Shown: positions 33,206 through 45,270 of the stretch, piece after piece
How the letters are laid out: each line of letters opens with the position of its first letter
Numbering within the stretch: position 1 is the first letter of the stretch
Assembly: GCF_030272615.1 (NCBI RefSeq)
Contig: NC_081410.1
Coordinates: 260,390,437-260,454,436 of the forward strand
DNA length: 64,000 nt
Direction: 5' to 3'
Origin: Cryptomeria japonica
Taxonomy: Eukaryota; Streptophyta; Pinopsida; Cupressales; Cupressaceae
Notes under the pieces: generated by a model
Database searches by the model: none
Told to the model about the DNA's origin: nothing
The model's input: the letters and a program-made list of their open reading frames with translations, nothing else
Position numbers and translations under genes: made by a program

Positions 33206-34573
33206 TTGATCGAGCTAACTCAGCCAGTGAATATCAAGAATCAAGAGTCACCACAAATTATTCACGTAGCTCAATCACTATCAGCAGAGGAATTGAAGGA
33301 TTTCACTCAACTATTCTTAGAGAAGAAAATAAATTTTGCATGGATGTACTCTGATATGCCAGGCTTGGATCCTGATCTCATTAAGCATCATCTCTCAATC
33401 ACACCAGGAGTAAAACCAGTTAAACAAAAACTTCGTAAGATGCACCCGCATGTCGCACTATTGGTCAACGCTGAACTAGAGAAACTACTCAAAGCTGGAT
33501 TTATCAGAGCAATAGATTATGCTGAATGGATTTCCAACATAGTACCTATGTCGAAGGCAGATAAATCTATCAGAGTTTGTACATATTTTAGAGATCTCAA
33601 TAAAGCATGTCCAAAAGATGACTTTCCATTGCCAAATGTTGATATCATAGTCGACATGACAGCTGGGTATGAGATGTACTCACTAATGGATGGATTTTCC
33701 GGCTACAATCAGATTAAAATTGCTCCTAGAGATCAAGAAAAGACAACTTTCACCTGTGCATGGGGAACCTTTTGCTGGAATGTTATGCCATTTGGGTTAA
33801 AGAACACAGGAGTGACCTATCAAAGAGTAGTTACAACTATCTTTCATGACATGATGCATAAGAATATGGAAGATTATGTTTATGACACCTTAGTGCAGAC
33901 TATGAAAAGATCAACGCATGTTCAAGAGTTAGGTCCTAGACTTGACAGAATGGAAAAGTTCAAGCTCTGATTAAATCCAAAGAAGTGTGCATTCAGAGTG
34001 ACATCTGGTAAACTACTTGGCTACATCATTTCAAAGAAGGGCATTGAGGTTGATCTTGAGAAGGTCCAAGCTATAATGGAAATGCCATCTCCAAAGAACA
34101 TCAGTCAAATGAGAAGTCTACAGGGACGTCTCTAATCTATTAGAAGATTCATTTCTCAACTAGCAGACAAGGCTCAACCTTTTACAAAAGTATTGAGAAA
34201 AGGAATAATATACAACTGAGATCAGCAGTGTGAACAACATCTTCAGTAGATAAAAGAGTACCTGTCAAATCCACCGATCTTAATGCCACCTATTCAGGGT
34301 GAGCCACTAATCTTATATATATCAGCAACTGATTCATCACTGGAGGCACTTCTAGCACAATAGGATGACAACAAAAAGGAAAGAGCTATTTATTACATCA
34401 ATAGGACATTGGTGTCTTATGAAATGAGCTACAGTATAATAGAAAAAACATGCTTGGCATTAGTCTTTGCATCATAGAAACTGAGGCACTATATGCTCGC
34501 ACATTCAGTCAAGTTGGTGGCCAAAATTGATCCACTCAAGTATCTTCTTAATAAAGCAACACTCACCGGATGA
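33206..34573 (+). pseudogene. Tat-like RT and first RNase H
   Basis: RT reads LRKMHPHVALLVNAELEKLL, FIRAIDYAEWISNIVP, VCTYFRDLNKACPKDDFPLP, FSGYNQIKIAP and WNVMPFGLKNTGVTYQR. The catalytic box is YVYDTL at 33874-33891: the first Asp of YxDD has become Tyr, so this RT is catalytically dead regardless of stops. After TGA 33968-33970 the frame continues (GYIISKKGIEVD; IRRFISQLADKAQPF). The first RNase H follows (LILYISATDSSLEALLAQ; RAIYYINRTLVSYEM) with stops near 34134, 34218, 34362 and 34477. All pieces stay in one frame from 29237 to about 34945. Confidence 0.9.
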
Positions 34574-35003
34574 TTGGCAAAGTGGGTAATGATCCTTACA
34601 GAGTTTGAAATTGAATATGTGGAATGCAAAGCCATAAAAGGACAGGTAATTGCTGATCAACTTGCTGAAGCTCCACTTGAGGATACTCAACCACTACATA
34701 TTGAGTTCCCAGATGAATCAATAATGCATCTTACTCAACAACCCTGGAAGATGTTCTTTGATGGGTCCTTTACTCAAAATGGTTCAGGTGCTGGCATATT
34801 ATTCATTACTCCTCAAAAGTACTCCATCCCAAAATCTTACAAGATTTTATTTCCTTGCACAAACAATATTGCAGAATATGAAGGCTTGGTAAATGGGATA
34901 AAGCTAGCCGTCGAATGGAAGGTTGCTGAATTACATATTTACGGACTTTGCTTTTGTGTCATTCTAGCAAATCCCAAGGTCTGCTAACAGAGTAGCAGAT
35001 GCT
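34574..35003 (+). pseudogene. Second (archaeal-type) RNase H with internal deletion
   Basis: Begins LAKWVMILTEFEIEYVECK, then WKMFFDGSFTQNGSGAGILF, the Asp block of the extra RNase H that Tat/Ogre elements carry besides the pol RNase H. NNIAEYEGLVNGIKLAVEW holds the Glu. At about 34945 the sequence jumps from LHIYG to a tail reading QIPRSANRVADAMATLVS in another frame. The middle block with the third acidic residue (xGDSQLI in relatives) is missing, and the frame changes, so a deletion of some tens of codons is likely. The degraded copy at 50277 keeps NDSQLIIKQ, supporting this. Confidence 0.83.
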
Positions 35004-36388
35004 ATGGCTACCTTGGTATCTATACCTGAGCTACAGGAGTCCAATTTTCGCTTTGATTTCCTGGTGGAAGAGTTATATTACGCTACTTATGATTCTCTTG
35101 AGACCCAAATAGTCTGTTCTATTATTGGACACAACTCATCCCGATACAACCACATCTATTCCTATCTATGTGATCAAATTATCCCTGAAAACCTTACTCG
35201 TAACGAGAAAAGAAACCTAACTCAAAACGCTTCACGGTATGTTATCATAGCTAACTATTTATTTAGACAAGGTTTGGATGGTACTTTGCTTAGATGTCTA
35301 GAAATTGAAGAATCTAAACGTGCATTATCAGAAGTCCATGAAGGTATTTGTGGATCTCATTTGAATGGTTTTACTTTAGCTCAGAAACTATTACAGGTTG
35401 GCTACTACTGGCCAGATATGGAAAAAGATGCCATAAAATTTGCTAAGACTTGTGAGAAATGTCAGCTTCATGGAAATCTCATACATGCCCCGGCAAGGGA
35501 CCTCATACCATTTATAACACACTGGCCTTTTCAGCAATGGGCCTTTGATCTCATTGGTCAGATATATCTGGCTTCATCCAACGGACATTAACTGCCACTG
35601 AGTATTTCACCAAGTGGGTAGAGACAATTTCGCTCACCAAGGCAATTGGTAAACAAGTCACCTTATTCATCCTAAACTATATAATTTGCAGGTATGGGAT
35701 ACCTTCGTCCATCATGACTGATAATGGAGGACAATTCAAAAATAAAGACCTGGATGAACTTTATGAGAAATTCAAAATAAAGCAACACTGGTCATCAGTA
35801 TATTACCCTCAAGGTAATGGACAAGCTGAGGTGTCTAACAAAAACCTACTGACTATCTTGCATAGAACAGTGAACAAGTCTGGGAAGGATTGGCATCTGT
35901 AGCTCAATCCTGCACTATGGGCTTACAAAACCAGTATCAGAACACCTACTGGGGCTACACCTTTTTCTTTGGTGTACAGGTCCGAAGCAGTATTACCCAT
36001 TGAAGTAGAAATACCATCTCTAAGAGTTTCGTTGCAAGGTCTTGTTACTGATGAAGATTGTAGAATATCTAGATTGCAAGAACTCGAATTGCTAGAAGAG
36101 TGTTGACAAGTGGCATTTGATCATCTTAGAGTGTATCAAAAGAGAATATCTAGAGGATATAACAAGAAGGTTAGACAAAGAGAATTTTAGGTTGGAGACC
36201 TAGTACTAAGAGAAAATCCAAAAAATCAACAGTTTTGAGACAACAAAGGGAAGTTTGAACCCAACTAGCTGGGTCCCTATATCGTTACTGCAGTCTTCGG
36301 CTTTGGTGCCTATCAACTCTCAACATCGAAAGGAGAACAACTTCAAGAACCGATTAACACCATCCACCTGAAAAGATTCTTTACTTAG
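35004..36388 (+). pseudogene. Tat-like integrase
   Basis: Zinc-binding region EVHEGICGSHLNGF...TCEKCQLHG (HHCC), then WAFDLIGQI with the first Asp. A frameshift near 35590 moves to the frame of 35714: IMTDNGGQFKNKD (second Asp) and YYPQGNGQAEVSNK (Glu). The C-terminal part (YKTSIRTPTGATPFSLVY; LQELELLEE; VGDLVLRENP) continues with stops near 35900, 36103, 36188, 36236 and 36266 and ends TIHLKRFFT at TAG 36386-36388. No chromodomain, as expected for Tat. The catalytic triad is present, but the ORF is broken. Confidence 0.9.
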
Positions 36389-37984
36389 CATTCTCTGTTC
36401 CAACAAACTATACAGCTGAAAAAGTCCTGAAAAAATCTTAAAAATTGAAAAAGTCATAAAAAAAAAAGGTAAAAGAGAAAATGCCCTGGTAAAAACCTGG
36501 TAAACAGGCACCTTGGTAAATTTTTTTTTTGATTCTCTGCTAAGCAGGTGAAAAACTGGTAAACAGGTGCCTCTTGTACTCAAGCGCTCCATCTATCAAC
36601 GCAACGTTGGCATTTCCCACTTTCATGCATCTTTGCTTTCGCTTGTACATATTTTCATTCACTTTTGTGGCCTCCTGCTTCGTTGGAACCCTCATGACTT
36701 GAAACAGATCAATGCCCTAGTCTTAGGAAAATCGACAGAGTACATCCCATGTCTTAAGCAGTATCAAACAAGTCATTTTCCTGTCAGTGAAAAATGATCG
36801 TCCACTCTGAGTCAGTCATCTGTCTCCTGACTACTATAGAGTCTTTATCACTGAGTTAACAAGCAAAACAACATAACGGAAAATAATCACTAAACAGTTT
36901 GAGCTATGCATGAAAATTTTCTTTGTATGCTGTCTTTTATATTGGTTTTCGATTATTATCCCTCTGAGTAACTTGAGGAAGTCTGTATTGACTAAGAGGT
37001 GCAAGGATTGGGGGCATAATATTTTCTTTGTTTTCTGCTTGTAGGAATGATCCCGATGATCTGGAAACATATAAATTAGCTGGGTGTCTGTGATAAGAGC
37101 CTTTGCATTAAGGTGAAATCACCTCACATACCTCGACTCCACTTATTTGTATGCTACAGGGAGGTCCATATCATTTCTTTGTCTGTTTTGAGGGAATTTC
37201 TTTATGATGCAATTCGGGTCCCTGCGAAATCTGTCCAAGGATATGAACAAAAAAAGGGTCATTGCAGACAAGATAATTAATATTGCACATTGAAAAAGAA
37301 AGGAACTCTAACCTGCCTGTTGTGTTCGTTATGCTCAGTGATGAATCTTAAGTATTTTAAATCCAGTGACTAGGTTTAGGTTGCATTTTGCACATCATTT
37401 TGCATTTCATTCTGCATTTTAATGCATCTAGGGTGATTTTGGTGTGATAATAATAATCTCTTTATCTTCAGAATGAGAACTGAGAGCGTCATTATTTCTT
37501 ACGCTAAGTGGTCTATTTATCATTATTTCTCTGATCGAGTACTTGTGTTTTGAGATGATTAGCTGCATACATAACATTTCATATAGATTCATTCATTCAT
37601 TTTATTATTAATCATTTGCATTCATCTTATTGCATAGAAAACAAAAAATTTGCACTGCTCATTTTCATTCATTTATTTGCATATGAAAAGAAACAAAAAC
37701 ATAGACATTCATTATCATTTGCAATACATACATTCATGCTGAAAGAAATACGTACATGTAGAATAAAGCATATAGAAACATCTCATAATCAAATTGACAC
37801 AAGTACGATGAAGTCAAATCAGATCTCGTATATATATATATATATCATCTCAAGTCTAAGAGTACAAAATGACGTCCAATGACATGTACAAAACTCCCAT
37901 CGGAGCAAGAATCGTATCAGCTACAAAATAAAAATAAAAAATGGGTGTGTCTACAAAAAATATCCTAGCTACAAAAGGAATCAT
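36389..37984 (+). other. Tat 3' untranslated region between pol and antisense gene
   Basis: Non-coding on the plus strand. It starts with A-rich text (aaaaagtcctgaaaaaatc). 36480-36570 contains repeated ggtaaacaggtgcct-type text that also occurs at 52010-52085 after the other Tat pol. A (TA)n run is at 37829-37845. Small ORFs here have no motif. Confidence 0.6.
36480..36570 (+). repeat. Post-integrase tandem motif (aaacctggtaaacaggcacc)
   Basis: Two imperfect copies of a ggtgaaaaactggtaaacag-type sequence about 70 bp apart, directly after pol. A diverged pair lies at the same place in the second Tat-like element (52010-52085). Conservation outside coding suggests a role in the RNA, which is inference. 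Confidence 0.7.
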
Positions 37985-40364
37985 CTAGCTAGCGCCCTCT
38001 CCCTCATCACCTGGTGGAGGAGGAGGAGCCTGATGCCCAGGATCCTGGCGCGGTGCTCGTGCTCCCTCTGATCTGGCCATATACTATGAATAAGGTTGCA
38101 CCTACTGTGCAACAGGAACTACAACACTATACGCTACTACATAATAAGATGCCCTACTTCTCTGAAGAAGGACCTCCTGTCATAGAGACTCTATCTCTGC
38201 TCTCGACTCTGCTCTCAAAGCCGCAATCTGGTGATCACGCTCAGTCCTCACCTCGACCAGTTATCGGTCTCGCTCTGCCAGCTGAGTCTGCACCACTATC
38301 AACTGTGACTACAACTCTGCAAGACGTGCTCTCATCGACCTACCAGCATCCTGTCTGTGCTCTCTCGCAGGTCCCCCATCTCCACCCCCATCTCCACCGC
38401 CACCACCACATCCACTCTGCTCCTATCTCTGTTGTCATACCTATCTAGGAGCTGCTCTCTCCTCCTTCGCCTCACCCACTCCCCCTAGGGATCCACCCTC
38501 ACTCCTCTGCTACCTACCCTAAGCTGGTACCCTGTTGATGCTCACACCTAGATCACCACTACCCCATCGTGGAGCCTCAGCCCTCTATCCCCGACTCTGC
38601 CTCTGCCCTATCTCTGGCCCTGTCCCTATGCTGGTGCAGGGACATCATCCTCAACATCCTCAATGTGAGGAGCCTTCTCACCCAGGTCTGTCAAACATGG
38701 GAAAGGATGCTGCCGAAAGTAATCTCTATACTGGGGCAATACCCCTGCATCTGCTATATCGTCCAGGTAATCCCACCTCAGGCGGTGTAAACCTGTTAGC
38801 TCCTACATAGCCAAGGCATAAGATAGCCTAGGTGCCCAACCTTGCCTCTCCTCATCAGCATACCTAGCATATGCTGGAAACTCGTATGAGATCCCCTGAG
38901 GCTGGCCATATTGCCTCATCACTCGTGAAATGATGAATCGCTCCACAACAATCTGTGATCTCCCAGTCAGTGGGCGTGTGACAAACAGATCTCTTCGCAC
39001 TGCCCACTAGTCATCCCACGACTCTAACCCTCTATATGGTCACCATACGACAGCTATCAAGTCATCAAACTGCCATCTCTAGAAGTTTGTCTTGCCCAGA
39101 TGGGGCTGCGTGATATATCCAGCATATCTATAAATGATCAGCTGCCCTGGCTCCCTGCTGTCTGTCACTATCGGCCGACACATGGGAAGGTGCTCCCAAG
39201 CCCACACCTGCAAAATATATACCCTAGCAGCCATGCTCCGCCCTCTCTATAAACGATCTCATGCATCTCTCGATACATGTGGGCCAGTAAACAAGAACCC
39301 CAACCAAGTCTCTAAGGGGACTCTATCAATCACTCGAGCATCCAGCCCCATCCACTCTGAAAACCCTGCTACCCTTGGTCTGGCATCAAAAAGCACCCAA
39401 TAAAACCTGCTAGGACACATGCTAAAGGATACTCCTCACTGTACCTGCTCATCAGTATATCCCAACTCATAGAACGAGTCAAGATATCAGGATCCCTGAA
39501 TATGTTCCTCAGTGCCTGCAGTCTAGATAACAATGCGGTATCATAGTCCACCTTATCCCCAACAAAAGGGATACGAAGGATCCTGTACACATCCTCGGGA
39601 GTGATGGTCAACTCCCCAACTGGAAAATGAAAGGTATTATGCTCCGAATGAAATCATTCTACCAACGCTGTGAGCATCCCGTGGTTCACACGGATATCAG
39701 GTAACTACATCAGGTGAGTAAAACCACACATATCAATATGGGCCTGCTCAACCTCAGACAAATCCCAAACTAACACCATAGTGGGAGGATATATGCATCT
39801 AAAGAGCACATGAGGTAAGCAAACCTGCAACAATCCAACAATGAAGCATCAGAAAACATTCCAAATGAGTCTACAAGAGAAGTTAAACATCACACAAATT
39901 CAACTAAGTCAAATGCAAAAGCAAAATTTCATGTTTACACTTTCAAAAATGGTCACTATTTTTCGAACGACAAAGCACAGTTAAACAGAATCTCGTACGA
40001 GTTAGGAATGACTCTTGTACGAGAAAACAACCTCAAATGACACTTTATCAAATATCGCATGACAAAATGGTCTCCTAACCGACCTATCGTACGACACAAG
40101 GGTTACTCTCATACAAAAAATCTAATGGTCTTAAACGATGAAAGAAAAATTGCCAGTTTCTCGTACGAGACAGGATCCTGTCTCACACAATAAACTGCGA
40201 CACCCGACCCAAAACCCGTCAAAAACGTGAAAAATAAACAAAAAAATTCAAAATTGGAAACATAAACAGGCTAAAGATTGATCACTTACCACTGGCTCGT
40301 AGTTTCGGGGTCGATTATGTCTTCTCTGGCGCTTGAATCGATGCTGACGAGTAGGGACCACCAT
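37985..40364 (-). pseudogene. Antisense spliced plant-mobile-domain gene (aORF) of the Tat element
   Basis: Exon 1: ATG 40364 to 40290, exactly 25 codons (starts MVVPTRQHRFKRQRR), ending GTG then GTAAGT donor. Intron 40289-39825 (465 bp), acceptor TTGCAG. Exon 2 starts at 39824 in phase 0: VCLPHVLFRCIYPPTMVLVW, NHGMLTALVE, then NTFHFPVGELTITPEDVYRI and ACVLAGFIGCFLMPD, the plant mobile domain seen in MAIN-like proteins and some Tat elements. After a frameshift near 39260: VYILQVWAWEHLP, PLTGRSQIVVERFI and PAYARYADEERQGWAP. The C-terminus has a charged coiled-coil-like stretch (ERDHQIAALRAESRAEIESL) and ends APPPPPGDEGEGAS at TAG 37985-37987. Stops replace likely Gln, Arg and Trp codons. Confidence 0.85.
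39825..40289 (-). other. Predicted intron of the antisense gene
   Basis: GTAAGT donor at 40289 and TTGCAG acceptor ending 39825, joining two phase-0 exons. It contains diverged TCGTACGA motifs (39990-40170) also found in the sense leader. Splice sites are read directly; splicing itself is not shown. Confidence 0.72.
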
Positions 40365-40436
40365 TTTTCTTCGCAGAAGGCTTTTTGAATTTTCAAACTT
40401 GGAGGGTTAAAATGAATTGAGAATGAGACTTTTGTC

Positions 40437-40446
40437 CTATATATAG
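40437..40446 (-). promoter_or_regulatory. TATA box of the antisense gene
   Basis: ctatatatag lies 73 bp upstream of the antisense ATG at 40364, a usual distance for a plant core promoter with a short 5' UTR. Being palindromic, strand is set by context. Confidence 0.55.
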
Positions 40447-41522
40447 ACAAAAACCTAATTTTTCAACTTGCTCCGATGGACACGAAAATTGTACCCTTGG
40501 CTAATGTGCCTGCTTTGATTCCATTTTCAGGATCGAAATAAAAAATCGAGATCATCTTGCTAGTCAATTTCACAATTTGGACCACTTAGCGCTTTTTTCA
40601 TCAAATGCTTATCCTGTCTTCAAGTTGCGCTCAATTTCTCAACAAGCAACGCTGAATATCAATTTTAATTCTACCAGTCAACTTTGCGATCAATTCAATC
40701 ATTGCCAAATCTTCAATATTCTTCAAAATCAATTTGTGCTCAAATGACTACTCATCATACAATTGCCTAAAATCAACTACCCTCGCTATATTTCGATTTC
40801 GCTCCCGAGGGTGCATACTTGTGACCTTATGACTTCACATTCTTCAAAATGTCGAGAAATTTTTCAAATTTTCATCAAAAGTCGAGCAAAATCTTTTGAA
40901 TTAAAAGAAAATCAATCCTTATTGCTAAGGGGCATCTCGGCTTCATCGCTTCACATCAAGTTGAGATCTCTCGATCATCTGAATCAATCAATCGCTAGGG
41001 GCATATCAGTTTCATTGCTTCAAATCAAGCTAATATTTGTCTTTCATTTGAATTAATCTCTTAATATTAATCAGTTTCATCGCTTCAAATCAAACTGATT
41101 ATTTGTTTAAACTCAATCAAAGGTTTAAAGAGTTTCTTTGATCACTCTAAATCTAAGCAGGTGTTCAGTATTCGTTTCTTGATCAAGCTGGACGGTTTGT
41201 TCTTTGCTCATTGTGTCTTGATCAATCAAGTTCAAGATCGATTTTTATCATCATTCACTTTATCTAAGATCAATCAAGTTCTAGATCAGTAAGATCCGCT
41301 TCTTGATCAATCAAGTTGAAGTTCGGTATCTTTGTTTTCTATCGTTCCTCAGTTCAATCAAGTTCGGGATCGGTATCACTTTAATAAGACCTCATTTAGC
41401 TTTGTCGCTTTGAATCAAGCTAACACCTTGCTTTCATCTAGTTCGTGATCAATCAAGTTCAGAACTAGCATCTCCTAGACATCACACATTCTTTGAACCA
41501 ACGTGCTGCTCGCACATTATTT
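40447..41522. repeat. Upstream region of antisense gene with GATCAATCAAGTTC repeats
   Basis: No gene. 40910-41100 repeats a ttcatcgcttcaaatcaa phrase about four times (also near 41405); 41188-41470 has about six copies of a tgatcaatcaagttc phrase (near 41190, 41218, 41270, 41303, 41354 and 41447). The sense-strand ORF at 40763-41056 is a by-product. Confidence 0.65.
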
Positions 41523-41536
41523 CAAAGAGGGGCAAA
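41523..41536 (+). other. Polypurine tract of the Tat-like element
   Basis: caaagaggggcaaa directly precedes TGTAATACCC, the LTR start. Position after pol and antisense gene fits plus-strand priming. Confidence 0.8.
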
Positions 41537-42690
41537 TGTAATACCCTAAAATTGGTCATCTAAACCATGGGCCCCTAATCTCGACAACATCACCAAGGTC
41601 CTAACCAAAGGCAATTAAATCAATCTTGAGCACATTATTAATTCTTTAATTATCAAAAATCACATGGCAAATTAACCACTCAACATTAATTAAATATTTA
41701 TTTAATTAATCAAATCATTTCCAAGAATATCATTTTTTGATCAATTATCCCATTTTAATTTATTAAATATCCTTGCATATTTAATTAAATTAATAAATTT
41801 GCCATTCAATCATGTGAAAGGATTAATTTATTACAAAAGATGAATTAATTTATTACAAAGAGTTGAATTGAAACAAAATAAAAATAAAAAAGAATTGAAT
41901 TAAGAGAAAAATCAAACTTGAGATATTATTTCTTTTTCTAAATTTAGAACTTGAAATCAGAAAAGCAATTTAATTGAATTATGGAATTATTCTCTAAAAT
42001 TGGAATTCAAAGCTTTTCAGAAAAAGAAGTTCAGTTGCATTGAAAAGACCTTTTTCTTGAATGAATCAAATATGTGCATGGAATTATCTATTTTTATCAG
42101 ATATGCATGGAATTAATTTATTATTATTTTCCAATGCAACTTGGACTTCTAATTTGAATGCATTTCAATTAAACTATAATTGGAATCTATCTCAAGGTTA
42201 ACTCAACCTGATTTCTCAATTATTTTCAATTAATCCTAAATTGAGCTTTTTGTAATTCTCTATAAATTCAGTCTTCAGCTCTCATTCCAATTCACCCTAG
42301 AGATTTTTGAGAACACACTTGGAGATTATTATCATGCTAATTTTGCTCTGGAGTCATTGAAATCATTGTGCTTTTTTAGATTACTTGCATCCATTTTACA
42401 TTCATTATTGCTTGCATCCATTGTTGCTTGAATTGATTATTATTGCTTGAATTATTCATCCATCTTGCATCCATATAGTTTAATATCATATAGATTAAAT
42501 CCTTCGTCTTGGTGTAGTCTAGTCACTGGTATTGCTTATAAAAAATCTGAGAGCAATCTTATACTTGCATCTTTTAGAAGACAATTAGTCGCTTTGCTAT
42601 GGTTTATTTCTTATTGATTATTGATTACTAACCATGCATATGATGACTTAATTGAAGTGTTGTGCTTGCAGCTATAGGTTCACTTTTTCA
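41537..42690 (+). repeat. 3' LTR of the Tat-like element (right end uncertain)
   Basis: Starts TGTAATACCCTAAAATTGG after the PPT. TATA-like tataaattc at 42261-42269, then a pyrimidine-rich leader, supports a U3/R/U5 layout. No second copy in the window fixes the end; a CA near 42690 is a guess. Confidence 0.65.
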
Positions 42691-45270
42691 CACACACAAA
42701 TCCCAACCCAATCAATTTGATTAATTAAGTTATCACTTGTTAAGATCAAGAAAAATTTCAATGTGCCCTGGTGGTCTAGGTGCTAGACAACCTATCTCAC
42801 ATGACCTCGGTCATCACATGAAATCCCACTCCCTCTACCATATTACAAGACCTTAGGGTAAAAAAATATCCAATAACATCATAAAAACATAATGAAGGCT
42901 CAAAAGAGACATAAGAGTGCTCATAACAAATCTGAGAACAAATTGAACATAATAGGATACATAAGGCCACATACAAGGCAAGAGCCTTCACCAATGCATA
43001 ATAATCAAAGAGCCAAAGCATGATAATAATCCATAAGTAGATCCAAATCCATTTCAAATCCTCATTATTGAGGCAAAGCACATTCCACTGGAGCCATGAT
43101 ATCAATCCTCAACAACAAGTAATTCACCCACTTGCTGGAGTGATGCAACACATATGAAACCACCTCAATGGTAAGACACAAACCCTCTTACTGGAGCACA
43201 AAAAAATATCATACAAGATCAAAATACATCAAGGAAAACTTAGATAATCTCAACACAACCCTCACATGCCTCTGGAGAATGCACAAAACCCAAAAAGACT
43301 CTCACATGAACCAAACTGACCTTCCATGCACCTCTGGAGTAGTTTAGTGCTCCTGGTATGTTGTTTAGTGCCCTTGGAACATAGAATGACATTTTTGGTA
43401 TGTACCCTAGCATTCCTGGTTCATTCCCCAATGTTTTGGATGATTTTGGTAGCATTTTCGGTAGTTTTGACAATGTTTTGGGTAAAAGAGCAAAATTCAA
43501 GGTAAAATTGACATTAAAGGATAGGGAACTTGCCCAGGTCTTCTTAGAGGTCCAAAATTACATAAATGCACAACCCATAAGGTTTGGAAAGCTGAAAAAT
43601 TGAAGACAGAACTCAAAAAAATGAAATTGCAGACTCAGGGACTGAGAACAACATAAAAAACTTTCTCCCGCAGTGCTCAGAATGGCACCTTGGATACATA
43701 ACATCAAGGGGAGATCTAAAAAATATAGAAATACCTTAAAGAGGCATCACAAGAGTTATTCTAAGCTAAAATACAATCTCAAACCCTTTCAAATGGTCTG
43801 TACCCAAACTATGCAAATCATAGTGAAATAAAAAGTCTCTCGACAAGCTAAAGGGAGCCCAAAAACTCAAAATCTTAACTTCATAGAAAAGGGGATACAA
43901 AAAATACAATTAAAGAGATGTATAACTCCAAAAATAAGACCAATATCACTTATAAAAAATAGAAAGGAGAAATCATTATAATACATAGGAAAAACAATTC
44001 CCAACAAACAAATTTCAGGACTTGAAAATCAATCAAATGCAAATCTCTTTCCCAAAATTCCTTCCCAATCCAAATTTAACCTTTACATTCAAATCTAATT
44101 TTCCCAAAACAATCTTTAAACAATTCCAATCAAACAATCTTTTTACAGGCACAGTGCAGACAATGCTTCCTGGAAATCAAAATTCGAAGAAAGAAGAACC
44201 AACCTGCAAATGCAATCCAACAATGGTTGATTCAGAGAAGAGAAAAAAATTCAAACAATGCAAATCTCCAAGCAATATTCAATCCAAATTGAAATCCAAC
44301 TCAAGAATTCTGTCAGATGATCAACCCGACAACATTCTCTGAAAGCCAAATAAATAAAAATTAAACCCCCAAACTATAGAAAAATTCCAACCAATCAGAA
44401 AATTCAGAGAAACAATATAATATACCTACTATGCATAGTTTCAAGGAACATATTATTTGATAATATTATTCACTTACCTATATGAAAATAACCAATCAAA
44501 CACAAGGGTAGGTAAGTTGTATATTATAGCTGTCTAAACAAATAATACTAATGCAACAATATATTTACAATTAGATTATTAAACAATGATAAATAATTAA
44601 ATAGTCAAATTAAATAATAAATCAATAATAAAACAATAAATAAACATTACAACTATATCAAATCAAATAAATAAATCTCATCAATAAATTAATAACTAAA
44701 TAGATCAAAATAATAAATAAATCATAAATAAATAATAAATAAACTGTTAAATAATAAATCAAAATAAATCAATTAAATTAATCTCAATTAGATAAATACA
44801 ACCCTTATCAATAAATAATTATCAAATAATAAAATAACCAAATAAATAAGCAATAGTCATACTAGGGTAAATTAATTCAAACATTACTAAATTGCATTAT
44901 CCCATTAATTAGTTAAATATTAATCATACACTCACATACTCAAGCAACCCGACGAAAGGGAAACATCCACGCAAGACTATCCACCAACTTACGCCACAAC
45001 ACAATTGACAAGGTGAACAACTAATCCTAGAGTGAGTGAGGGAAACTCATAGCATCTTTGACAGCTTGCCATTGGGATAAAGACACGCTCATACCTATGA
45101 GACCAAGTGGAGTCTATGTCTGGTACCTGCAACCCTGCATCTACCACTGAATGCAATACAACATATATACATCATATGTGATCATACAAGTGATAGAAAA
45201 TCGTCATCATATCGTACTTGTAATGAGTGTTATGACATCCTCTCTAATCATGAAGACACTGGAAGACAAT
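42691..45270. other. Unassigned repeat-like DNA
   Basis: 2.6 kb without a recognisable protein. 43330-43490 repeats loose ttttggta/gttttgg phrases. 44540-44870 is AT-rich low complexity with aataaat repeats. 45000-45250 resembles gypsy internal non-coding DNA in composition only. The ORFs at 42797-43105, 43240-43500 and 44022-44342 have no motif. I see no gene. Confidence 0.4.
44540..44870. repeat. AT-rich low-complexity tract (aataaat)n
   Basis: About 330 bp built mostly from a/t with aaataaat and aataaatca units; no coding. Confidence 0.8.

Noticed and set aside
38014-38810. Proline- and histidine-rich plus-strand ORFs
   Set aside because: Shadows of the C-terminal part of the antisense plant-mobile-domain gene on the other strand.
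42797-43105. Minus-strand ORF rich in hydrophobic residues
   Set aside because: Looks like a membrane protein only by composition; AT-rich DNA gives such runs by chance and there is no family motif.
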